Shown in pieces: positions 32,722 to 43,195 of a DNA stretch of 64,000 bases. Positions within the stretch are counted from its first letter, which is position 1. Each line of letters opens with the position of its first letter. Under the pieces are notes generated by a model. That model saw only the letters and a program-made list of their open reading frames with translations. It had not been told where the DNA came from and ran no database searches. The translations under genes were made by a program, and so were the position numbers. The stretch comes from Lucinisca nassula (Eukaryota > Mollusca > Bivalvia > Lucinida > Lucinidae), in contig OY757015.1 of assembly GCA_963580285.1 (NCBI GenBank), forward strand, positions 148,178,082 to 148,242,081, given 5' to 3'.

Positions 32722-32907
32722 TCTGGGCCCATTTCTTCAAAGCATTATTTACCTAGCCAAACTTGTTAATGGCAAATAGTGCTGACTGGGCCGTTAAACT
32801 CCAAAACAAACAAAACAAGCATCTAATACACAGATATTTTTGCTGAAAAAAATACTTGTACAAAAGCTGCTTACATTGTATTCAGCAAAAACTATTAGCA
32901 TATTTGC

Positions 32908-33213
32908 ATTAAGCCCCCGTCCATAGGGGCTTGAAGAAATATATGGGCTGCATGATGCTTCCACGCAGAGCTGAATCCGGCCCACACACTAGTACTGGTA
33001 AACCGCTTAGAGGATCTAAGCCTGTCCAGGAACCACGGTGCGAGGCGGACCGTCTATGCTAATAAACCATATTGGTTTCATTGGGCGACAGGGCTTGAGA
33101 TGTCATTTCATCTCAATGTTGGGTAAAAGTCCCACAAAATTGGAAGCAACGTCTCCAAAATGACCTTTACAGTGTTGACGGGGACGTTAAACCTCAAATC
33201 AAACAAACAAACA
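32908..33213 (+). mobile_element. SINE-A copy with 14-bp target duplication
   Basis: Full forward copy with a CAAACAAACAAAC tail. ATTAGCATATTTGC (32894-32907) and ATTAGTATATTTGC (33214-33227) flank it. It and 23637-23932 share subfamily changes (CTGTCCAGGAACC...GCGAGGCGGACCGTC), so they derive from a common source copy. Confidence 0.85.
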
Positions 33214-33439
33214 ATTAGTATATTTGCCTAAATATGTGAGCTAAATTTAAACATTTATTCTTGGTACATTTAGCTTTGAAAAACTGAGACCAGGGCCAGT
33301 ACAAAACTAACAGTGTCATTAGTTAATGTCTAGTTAATTAAAACTTTAATCATTTAATTTGGCAACTGTGCAGATGTTTTTGCTGAAACCAGTGTGAGCA
33401 GATGCAAAAGCTGTTTACTTTTTCAGCAAAAAGTACCAC

Positions 33440-33788
33440 TACAGTCGAACTTCAATGGCTCGAAAACCTTTGGGACCTCAAAAATGTGTTCGAGACGGGT
33501 AGTTCGAGCCACTGAGGTTACTGTCAGGAGGCATAATGAGATACTTTTAGACATCTTTTCGGTGTTCTATAATGGATATTTATGCTGTGTGTACTCATTA
33601 GAATCGCCTCATCGAGGCGATTCTAATGAGTACACACAGCATACATTTGCAAGATAAAAAGACTAAAATCTCCTTAATTATCCCCCACTGTTTCTTATGA
33701 AGAGGATTTCGCTAGGGGCTCAAGAATGGATTCGACACATCCATGGTTAACGAGCCATCGGTGTTCGAGCCATCGAAGTTCCACTGTA
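33440..33788. mobile_element. TA-flanked palindromic MITE, uninterrupted copy
   Basis: TACAGTCGAACTTCAATGGC at the left and CATCGAAGTTCCACTGTA at the right. The central hairpin (TGTGTACTCATTAGAATCGC and its complement) is at 33587-33640. TTAA at 33674-33677 is the site occupied by 1.4 kb in the copy at 7372-9118. Confidence 0.8.
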
Positions 33789-33957
33789 TTTAGATACTAT
33801 ACTTACTGGAAGAGTTAAAGCTAGGGAAACTTTGAACAACTGAGATCAAGTCGGTGTCGGCTTTAATGAAATTCAGGAGCTTGAAATAAAGCAAAATGTG
33901 CTTTTTTTTTTTTTTTCAGGAGAGGCAATCCTTTAAAAATACAGTTGCTGATCTTAA

Positions 33958-34162
33958 CCCTTGTCCTGCTGAATATTCATATATGCCACACCTACTACCG
34001 ATTATCAACCAATCAGATTACCTGTAGCAAATTATTACAACAAATTCACAATCTGAATGCCAAACAATGTAGATCCTGATCAGATGGCTTCTTCAGAAGC
34101 CATCTGATCTGGATCTACATTGTTTCAAAGAAAAGGCATATCCGGGCTCAGCATAACAAGGG
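33958..34162 (+). mobile_element. TTAA-type MITE, family A
   Basis: TTAA at 33954-33957 and 34163-34166. Left end CCCTTGTCCTGCTGAATATT, right end CAGCATAACAAGGG. Hairpin core at 34070-34122 (AGATCCTGATCAGATGGCTT... and its complement). Confidence 0.85.
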
Positions 34163-34166
34163 TTAA

Positions 34167-34828
34167 GGCCTGGTAAAGAAATCTCTCATTCAGAGCGGAC
34201 TAAATTTATATAAGAAAGACTACTTGCATCATTTCTTTTGCTCTGCAGCATAACCTTGAGTCTTAAGGGCAGGTGTATGTTTCCCTTTAAATGAAAACGG
34301 TATGAAAAAGGGTCTATTCTTAAAGATAAAAAACATGTTATTTGTTCCTTATGACCTAATTTAAATTATTCCCTTTAAGAGTAGGTTCTTGCTGAAATAA
34401 TGGCAAAGATATTTTTGAAAGAGGTGAGGTGTATTTGGTATTTTCTTTTAATGTAACACAAACTTATGAGCATGCACTGGGTAGTTGTTCCAAAGTCAAT
34501 GCCAGCAATTTTTCACAAACCCTTTATAAATGGAGAAACAAAAAAAAAAAAAATAGATATCAAATCTCCAATATCTCTGAAAATGACATTTTATTCTATG
34601 AAATATTGCAGTATTTTTCTTATTTCTGTTCTACAACATAGATTTTGGTGCTGAAAGAAGGAAAGTGATATATAGATCCCTGTAAACCCATCTTCTGTAA
34701 ATGTGTGGGTTAAAAGGGTGTTCATTACACATCATTTTTGCAGGCTGGATTGGCTAACCACCTGCCTGAGTAGTATCTAATATTGTCTACCTATGAATTC
34801 AGTTTATCATATGATAACTCACCTGCGA
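34167..34828. other. No gene or named repeat seen
   Basis: AT-rich sequence with an A run at 34543-34552. The only open frames are short and unremarkable. Confidence 0.5.
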
Positions 34829-35140
34829 ATGTAATAATGCCATGTAATAAATTCAGCAATCCACTAGTGGATAAAATATGCTCATTAGTAAGATACTCGT
34901 ATGTCGTCCTTAATGACGTCACATTTACTAATGGCAGAATATTGGCATTTTTTTAAAAGAGATATTGGGGATAAAATTTGTTCTAAATGTCATATAATTA
35001 ACAGAACCTTGCATTTGTGCTGATGTATCTTTGAATTTATTAAACGAGTTGAGGAAAAGGCATAAAATGCTTGGCGAAACATCGCATTTTAACCCTTGTC
35101 CTGAACTCATTTAATAAATTCAGCAAGACATGAGCACTCA
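34829..35140. mobile_element. Palindromic repeat, second copy
   Basis: Homologous to 23353-23965 without the SINE. The right part pairs AAACGAGTTGAGGAAAAGGCA with its partial complement near 35090-35115. Confidence 0.65.
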
Positions 35141-35706
35141 TATATTGATTTTTGACGAGTCAACCAACCGTTAACTGCATTTACGTTTAACTTATCAGCC
35201 TTTAGACAAGGAAATATCTGGGCCAAGTTGTACAAAGCATTGTTAGCTTAACCAGCTCTTTAGTGGTTAAAATGTTAACTGTTGTAGCAAGTACATTATC
35301 TAATATAGTGGTGTTTTATCTGAACAAAAAGTGAGTAGTGGCTTTTGCAAATCTCCTTTTTTTCCTGCAAAAATATACATGAATGCCATGATCAGTGATC
35401 AAAGTTTTAATGATATGTTAACATAAGGACAGCTTGTTTTGAACAAATGATCCCGGAGCAGCTTGACATCAACTGAACCGTTTTTGAAAAGTGTTGCGAG
35501 GCTTTATCACAGTGAGAAAGTTTTTTTAGAAATCTTTGTAGTAACTCTTCAAAGTTTGACTATGTTCATTCCAGCAATTACAATTATGTACATACATCTC
35601 AATGTGCATCTATACGTGTACTGCATGAATAAATGCTATATGTCATGTTAGCTTTACGTTTCTTTTCTAAATCCATCCCTTTCTTTTCACCAGGAATTTT
35701 TCTGCA
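35141..35706. other. No gene seen
   Basis: AT-rich, no recognised repeat. Short frames only. Confidence 0.5.
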
Positions 35707-35710
35707 TTAA

Positions 35711-35812
35711 CCCATTCAGTACCAGAAACCCCTAAAAGGGGTATCTAGGCAAACAGTGCAGGCCCAGATCAGACGACGGTGTCTGATCAGGGCCTACACT
35801 GGTTGCAAAAAG
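35711..35812. mobile_element. TTAA-type MITE, family B
   Basis: TTAA at 35707-35710 and 35813-35816. Left end CCCATTCAGTACCAGAAACC. Hairpin AGGCCCAGATCAGACGACGG / GTGTCTGATCAGGGCCT. Fragments of the same family lie at 9399, 9653 and 28569. Confidence 0.7.
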
Positions 35813-35865
35813 TTAATCTTGAGAACACCAAGGAAAAAAGAGTGCAACAGCTGCCTTTTCATCTC

Positions 35866-37368
35866 ACTTAAGTCGAAGGCTCCTGGGGAGCTATTGTGAT
35901 CACTGACTGTCCGTTGTTGTCGGCTTCATCGTTCGTCCGTCCACATTTTCTCCTCCTAAACCACTGATTGGATTTTGCCAAAACTTCACAGGAAAGATCC
36001 TTAGTTGGTCTTCTTTAAAAGTTGTTCAAATGATTCCGGGCCATTGCACATCTATGCCACATGAGCTAAAATAGATTTCTTTTTTCACTGAAAAATTCAA
36101 AATTCTTCTCTGAAACTGCAAGGCTCAGGTCATTGATATTTGGTATGTAGCTTATCTAGTGGACCTCTACCAAAATTGTTCAAATTATAGCCCTGGGACC
36201 AAAAATGGCCCTGCATCGCTCACTTGTTTTAAATAGACCTATAAAGAAAAACATTTAAAAATCTTCTTGTCTGAAACTAGAAGGCCCAGGTCTTTGATAT
36301 TTGGTATGTTGCTTTATCTAGTGGACCTCTACCAAGATTGTTCAAATAATAGCCCTGAGGCCAAACATAGCCCTGCCCCTGAGCCCACTTGTTTTACATA
36401 GACTTATGAGGGAAACACCTTTAAAAATCCTCTAATCTGAAACTTGAATGCCCAGATCTTTCATATTTGGTATGTAGCTTCATCTAGTGGATCTCTACCA
36501 AGATTGTTCAAATTATAGCCCTGCAGCCAAAAATGGCCCTGCCCCTAGGTCCACTTGTTTTACACAGACTAGTGATGCACCTTTAAAAACCTTCTTGTCT
36601 GAAACTGGAAGGCCCAGGCCTTTGATATTTGTTATGTAGCTTCATCTAGTGGACCTCTACCAAGATTTTCAAATAATAGCCCTTGGGCCGAAAATGGCCT
36701 CGCCCCTGGCCCACTTGTTTTATATAGGAAAAACCCTTTAAAAATCATCTTGTGTGAAACCAGAAGGTTCATGTCTTTCATATTTGGGACGTAGCTTCAT
36801 TCAGTGGACCTCTACCAAGATTGTTCAAATTATTGCCCTGCAGCCAAAAATGGCCCAGCCCCTGTGCCCACGTTTTACATAGACTTTAAAGGGGAAAAAA
36901 CATTTAAAAATCTTCTTGTCTGAAACTAGAAGTCCCATGTCTTTGATATTTGGTATGTAGCTTCATCTTGTGGACATGTACCAAGATTGTTCAGATTATA
37001 ACCCTTGGGCCAAAAATGGCCCTGGCCCTGGGCCCTCTTGTTTTACGCCGACTGAAAAGGGAAAAACGTTTAAAAATCTTCTTGTCTGAAACCAGAAAGC
37101 CCAGGCCTTTGAAATTTGGTAATAATGTTCTAGAAAGGGTTATCCTTTTGAAGCAAGGAATACACCACAGAACTGGAAAATATGAAGTGTACATATTTGC
37201 TTGGCCAGATTAGCTAGTTTCGGCCAATAATAAGCCTCATTTTGTGGACCTCTACTAAAATTGTTCAAATTTGAGACCTGGGGCCAAAGATTGTCCCACC
37301 CCTGGACACGCAGGAAAATCTCTTAGCTCAGCTGGGCGATATAGGACCATTATGGTTCTCTTGTTTTT
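35866..37368 (+). mobile_element. Helentron-like element, ~160-bp array
   Basis: The 5' end is around AAGGCTCCTGGGGAGCTATTGTGAT (35876-35900). Seven or eight units of about 160 bp share ACCAAGATTGTTCAAATTAT, AAAAATGGCCCTG and TGATATTTGGTATGTAGCTTC, the same family as the second array of 16988-19927. It ends in the hairpin AGGACCATTATGGTTCT (37343-37359) followed by CTTGTTTT. A foreign 110-bp segment (37125-37238) related to 61770-61890 is inserted in one unit. Confidence 0.65.
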
Positions 37369-37371
37369 TTT

Positions 37372-40300
37372 AGCTCCCCTGTCACGTAGTGACAAGGTGA
37401 GCTTTTGGGATCACTTTTTGTCTGTCGTCCATAGTGCGTGCGTCGTAAACTTTTCTTGTCAACACACTAGAGGTCACAGTTTTGGGCAAATCATCATCAA
37501 ACTTGGTCAGAATGATAATCATGACAATATCTCGGTCAAGTTCGAATATGGGTCATGGCAGGTCAAAAAGTAGGTCAGTAGGTCAAATCATAGAAAAACC
37601 TTGTGAACACTCTAGGGGCCACAGTTTTGGTCCAAACGTCATCAATCTTGCTCAGAATGATCATCTTGGTCAAGTTCGAATATGGGACATGTCGGGCCAC
37701 AAAGTAGGTCAGTAGGTCAAATCATAGAAAAACCTTGTGAATACACTAGATTCCACAGTTTTGGTCCGATAATCATCAAACTTGCTCAGAATGATTATCT
37801 TGACAATATCTCGGTCAAGTTCGAATATGGGTCATGTCGGGTCACAATTTAGGATGGTAGGCCAAATCAGAAAAACCTTGTGAATACACAGGAGGGCACA
37901 GTTTTGGTCCAATCATCATCAAAGTTGCCCAGAATGATCATCTTGACAATGTCTCAGTCAAGTTCGAATATGGGTCATGTTGGGTCAAAAAGGAGGTCAG
38001 TAGGTCAAATCAGAGAAAAACCTTCTGAACACACTAGAGACCACAGTTTAGGTTCGATCATCATAAAACTTGCCCAGAATGATCATCTTGACAATATCTC
38101 GGTCAAGTTCGAATACGGGTCATGTCGGGTAATAAAGTAGGTCAGTAGGTCAAATCATAGAAAATCCTTGTGAACACACTAGAGGCCACAGGTTTGGTCC
38201 AATCATCATCAAACTTGCTCAGAATGAGCATGTTGATAATATCTTGGTCACATTCGAATATGGGTCATGTCGGGTAACAATGTAGGTTGGTATGCCAAAA
38301 CATAGAAAAACTTTGTGAACACACTAGAGGCCACAGTTTTGGTCTGATCATCAGCAAACTTGCTCAGAATGATAGTCTTGACAATATCTCGGTCAAGTTC
38401 GAATATGGGTCATGTCGGTCAAAAAGTAGGTCAGTAGGTCAAATCATAGAAATACCTTCTGAACACACTAGAGACCACAGTTTAGGTTCGATCATCATAA
38501 AACTTGCCCAGAATGATCATCTTGACAATATCTCGGTCAAGTTCGAATACGGGTCATGTCGGGTCATAAAGGTCAGTAGGTCAAATCATAGAACAACCTT
38601 GTGAACACACTAGAGGCCACAGTTTTGGTCCGATCATCATCGAACTTGCCCAGAATGATCTTGACAATATCTCAGTCAAGTTCGAATATGGGTCATGTCT
38701 GGTCAAAAAGTAGGTCAGTAGGTCAAATCATACAAAAACCCTCTGAACACACTTGAGGCCACAGTTTTGGTCCGATCATCATCAAACTTGCTCAAAATGA
38801 TCATTTGACCATGTCTCGGTTAATTTCGAATATGTGTCATGTATGGTCAATCAGAAGGTCAGATTTTTGAAAAACCTTGTGAACACACTAGAGGTCCAAG
38901 TTTTGGTCCGATCATCATCAAACTTGCTCAGAATTATCACCTTGACAATATCTAGGTCAAGTTTGAATATGGGTCATGTCGGGTCAAAAAGTAGGCCAGC
39001 AGGTCAAATCATAGAAAAACCTTGTGAACACACTAGAGGCCACAGTTTTGGTCCGATCATCATTGAACTTGCCCAGAATGACCATCTTGACAATATCTCA
39101 GTCAAGTTCGAGTATGGGTCATGTCTGGTCAAAAAGTAGGTCAGTAGGTCAAATCATACAAAAACCCTCTGAACACACTTGAGGCCACAGTTTTGGTCCG
39201 ATCATCATCAAACTTGCTCAAAATGATCATTTGACCATGTCTCGGTTAATTTCGAATACGGGTCATGTCTGGTCAATAAGAAGGTCAGTAGGTCAGATTG
39301 TTGAAAAACCTTGTGAACACACTAGAGGTACCAGTTTTGGTCCGATCATCATCAAACTTGCTCAGAATTATCATCTTGACAATATCTAGGTCAAGTTTGA
39401 ATATGGGTCATGTCGGGTCAAAAAGTAGGCCAGCAGGTCAAATCATAGAAAAACTTTTTGAACACTCTAAGAGGCCACAGTTTTAGTCAAATCACCATTA
39501 AACTTGCTCAGAATGATCATCTTGACAATATCTCAGTTAAGTTCGAATATGGGTCATGTCAAATCAAAAAGCAGATCGGTAGGTTAATTTGTTATAACTT
39601 TACTGTTTGAGATAGAGCCTTCATATTTGGCATATAGGTTCCTTGTGACAAGGGCTTCCCACTCATATAAAGATTTGACCTGTGACCTACTTTATCATAA
39701 CTTTTGAACCATATGAGATAGAGCCTTCATATTTGGCATGTATGTTCCTTGTGACAAGGTTTTCTTAACCATTAAAAACTTTTGACCCATGACCTTTGAC
39801 CTACTTTGTCATAACTTTTGAAGCATTTGAGATACAGCCTTCATATTTGGCATGTAGGTTCCTTGCGACAAGGGCTTTCTATTCATACATAAAATGATCT
39901 TTGACCTTTTTCCTTGACATTTGACCTATTTTATTTTAACTTTTGAACCATGTTGTGTAGATGACTCTCTAGGAAAATAGCATAAACGATTAACAAATGG
40001 TCACAAGAGCTAAAAATAGAAAAACATTGTAAATTTGCTTCAAATGCGTACTCCTTCTAAACCCTTGGGCCAATTGGATTTTAAACTTCACCGGAATGTT
40101 GCCTAGGTGACTCCCTACCAAAATAGTTAAAACTCATTCCACTCAAATGAACAAGATGGCTGCCAGAGCTAAAAATAAAAAAATCTTCAAACGACAATTC
40201 CTTCTGTACCCTTGGGCCAATTTCATTCAAACTTCGAAGTAATGTTGCTCAGATGACCCTCTACCAAAAAGGCTAAAACGATCCCGCTCCGATGAACAAA

Positions 40301-40536
40301 ATGGCCACCGGAGCTGAAAATAGAAAAATATTGTAAATTTGATTCAAACGTGAACTCTTAAACCCTAAGGCCAATTTGATTCAAACTTCACAGGAATGTG
40401 CCTAGGTTACTCCCTACCAAAATAAGCTAAAATCACCCTGCTGATGAACAAGATGGCCACCAGAGCAAAAAATAGATAGTACTCGAGACAGTGACAAGCA
40501 GGTGAGCGAACCAGGGCCCTGTGGGCCCTCTTGTTT
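37372..40536 (+). mobile_element. Helentron-like element, ~145-bp array
   Basis: The 5' hairpin lies at 37373-37402 (GCTCCCCTGTCAC-GTA-GTGACAAGGTGAGC, given as arms). The 3' end has GCAGGTGAGCGA and the hairpin AGGGCCCTGTGGGCCCT (40513-40529) followed by CTTGTTT. About 14 units of ~145 bp (37440-39590; AACACACTAGAGGCCACAGT, GATCATCATCAAACTTGCTC) are followed by other unit types (CTTCATATTTGGCATGTAGG, AACAAGATGGCCACCAGAGC). It starts directly after the 3' end of the preceding element. Confidence 0.7.
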
Positions 40537-42415
40537 ATCTCAACTGAACATATCGTGCTAAAGGTGAGCTATTGTCATTACACTGCGTCTGTCGTCCGTC
40601 TTCAACATCAACCTTGTTCACCCTCTAACGGCAACAGTTTTACTTCAGTTGTCATGAAACTGCGCCAGAATGTTTGTCTTGATAACATCTCGTTCAAATT
40701 CGAACATAGGTCATATCAGGTCAAAAACAAGGTCACGATGTCAAATTTCTTTAAAACCTTTTCACCCTCTAGAAGCCATGATTTCTCTTCAATCTTCATG
40801 AAACTTTACCAGAATGTTTGCCTTAATGATATCAAGGTCAAGTTTGAATATGGGTCATGCCAGGTCAAAAACTAGCCGGGTCACTAGGTAAAATTGTGTT
40901 AAAACCTTGTTCACACTCTTGAGGCCTAAGTTTGCTTCAATCTTCACGAAACTTTACCAGAATGTTTGTCTTGATATTATCAGGGTCAAGATTGATTATG
41001 GGTCATGGGTCAAAACCTTGGTCACTAGGTCAAATTGTGTTAAAACCTTGTTCAATCTTCATGAAACTATATCAGAATGTTTTTCTTGATGATATCAATG
41101 TCAAGTTCAAATATGGGTCATGTATAGTCAAGAACTAGTTACTAGATCAAAATTTCCTTAAAACCTTGTTCACCCTCTTAGAAGCCATAATTTTGCTTCA
41201 GTCTTCATGAAACTGTACCAGAGTGAGTGAGTGGGTTTAAGTTTTACGTCCCATCAACAGCTAAGGTCATTCGGAGACGGGACCTCGGTTTAAAGACTCA
41301 TCCGAAAGTCTTGAGAAGCCCGGGATCGATCCTGCGATCCCTGGTTTACAAGGCGAGTACCGTAACCACTGCACCACGGAGGCTTCTAAAACTGTACCAG
41401 AATGTTTCCCTTGATGTTTTCAAGGTCCAGTTCGAATATGGTCCATGTCATGTCAAAAGCTAGGTCACTAGGTCAAATTTCTTTATTACCTTGTTGATGC
41501 TCTAGAGGCCTAAGTTTTGCTGAATCTTCACAAACTTTACCAGAATGTTCGCCTTGATGATATATGGGTCGAGTTTGAATATGGGTTTATGTCAGGTCAA
41601 AAACTGGGTCACTACCAGTAGGTCAAATTGCGTTAAAACCTTGTTCATCCTCTAAGAGGCCATAATTTTGCTTCAATCTTCATGAAACTTTACCAATATG
41701 TTTGTCTTGATGATATTTGAATATGAGTCACTAGGTCAAATTTCTTTATAAACTTGTTCATTCTCTAGGGGCCTAAATTTTCCTTAAATTTTCTGGAAAC
41801 TTTACCAGAATGTTCGCCTTGATGATAGCTGGATCGAGTTTGAATATGGGCGATGTCAGGTCAAAAACGGGTCACTAGGTCAAATTGTATTAAAACCTGG
41901 TTCACCCTCTAGAAGCCATAACTTTGCTTAAATCTTCATGAACCTTTACCAGAATGTTTATCATGATGATATCAAGGTCAAATTAGAATATGGGTCATGT
42001 CATATCAAAAACTAGGTCACTAGGTCAAATTTCTTTATAACCTTGTTCACCCTCTAGAGGCCCAAGTTTTGCTTCAATCTTCATGAAACTTTTTACCAGA
42101 ATTTTTGCCATGATGATATTTGGGACGAGTTTGAATATGGGTCATGTCAGGTAAAAAAACTGGGTCACTAGGTCAAATTGCGTTAAAACCTTGTTCAGGC
42201 CTCTAGAGGCCATAACTTTACTTCAATCTTCAAGAAACTTTATAGAATGTTTGTCATGATGATATCAAGGTCAAGTTCGAATATGGGCCATGTCAGGTCA
42301 AAAATCTTTAAAACCTTTTTCACCTTCTAGAGGCCAGTTTTGCTTCAATCTTCATGAAATTTAACCAGAATGTTTGATATGATATCTGGTTGGCGTTCCA
42401 ATATGGATCATATCT
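40537..42415 (+). mobile_element. Helentron-like element, ~150-bp array, 3' end lost
   Basis: Starts directly after the CTCTTGTTT of the preceding element; GTGAGCTATTGTCATTACACT is the 5' end. About 11 units share AAAACCTTGTTCACCCTCTA, CTTCATGAAACTTTACCAGA and TCAAGGTCAAGTTTGAATAT, a diverged cousin of the 145-bp units. The array stops at about 42415, where Polinton-derived sequence begins. A SINE (41223-41388) interrupts it. Confidence 0.6.
41223..41388 (-). mobile_element. tRNA-headed SINE with 13-bp target duplication
   Basis: Reverse copy of the 22257-22420 family. AAACTGTACCAGA occurs at 41210-41222 and 41389-41401. The duplicated target is part of a tandem-array unit. Confidence 0.85.
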
Positions 42416-42539
42416 AAGAGGTACCACACGATGCTCGAGGTTGGCTACGAAGCCAGGCGGAAAACATACCCGGCTACTTAGCCGGTTATGTGGTAGATAT
42501 CGTATGTAAGCCTTTTGACCTCTAGCGGCGGGACGAGCT

Positions 42540-42906
42540 GGCAGCCTTTCGCTTCGCTTGCCCTATGATGTCAAGACCGAGCATGCTCCAGAACAGCATC
42601 GCCAACTCCCTTAGCCGGTCGCGGAAGCATGTTTGGAGACTGATCCATCTGCTAGAATATCTCGTGGATCTCGAGTGAAAGGAAACTTGCTAGCATTTAC
42701 TACAGCCCCTGAGGCTACTGAAAGGGACTAGCAGCGAAAGGTCTTCCGCCCCAAGCAGCCATGAGACAGTAACAGCAGGTCGGCTCGATGAATCTCGTTT
42801 GGCTTGCTGACTTCAAACTTAGGGCGAGGGATGTGTCGTGGAGCAGGCAGATAGATCTGCCAAATGGCCTGCTGCTTGAGCCGGTCACATTTGCTATAGC
42901 TGAGAG
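42540..42906 (-). pseudogene. Polinton/Maverick-type integrase remnant
   Basis: On the - strand the first ~50 codons (from about 42900 down to 42745) read as the N-terminal approach to a retroviral-type integrase core of Polintons: a Lys/Gln-rich lead, a Pro-rich stretch (LPAPRHIPRPKF) and an E-x-H-x-A-D-L-L segment carrying the first catalytic Asp. A stop follows soon after GRKTF, and the rest is frameshifted and unreadable, with only scraps resembling the downstream core. Not functional. It sits on the same strand as the polymerase remnant next to it, separated only by a SINE-A insertion. Confidence 0.6.
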
Positions 42907-43195
42907 GTTGATTTGAAGTTTAACACCCCCGTCAACACTGTATAGGTCATTTTGGAGAGGTTGCTTCCAAGTTTGTAGGACTTTTACCCGACATTGATAT
43001 GAAATGACTTCTCAAGCCCTGTCGCCCAATTAAACCAATAGGGTTTGTAAGCATGGGCGATCCGACTCGGACCGCTTTACCTGGGCAGGCTTAGATCCTC
43101 CAAGCGGTTTACCAGTAAATCTGTTTCAGCTCTGCGTGGAAGCATCATGCAGCCCATCTATTTCTTCAAGCCCGGCGGGGGCATGGGTAGTCAGA
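42907..43195 (-). mobile_element. SINE-A copy inserted in the Polinton relic
   Basis: Reverse copy from GGTTGATTTGAAGTTTAAC to CTTCAAGCCCGGCGGGGGC. It separates polymerase and integrase remnants. Target duplications are not discernible. Confidence 0.75.
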
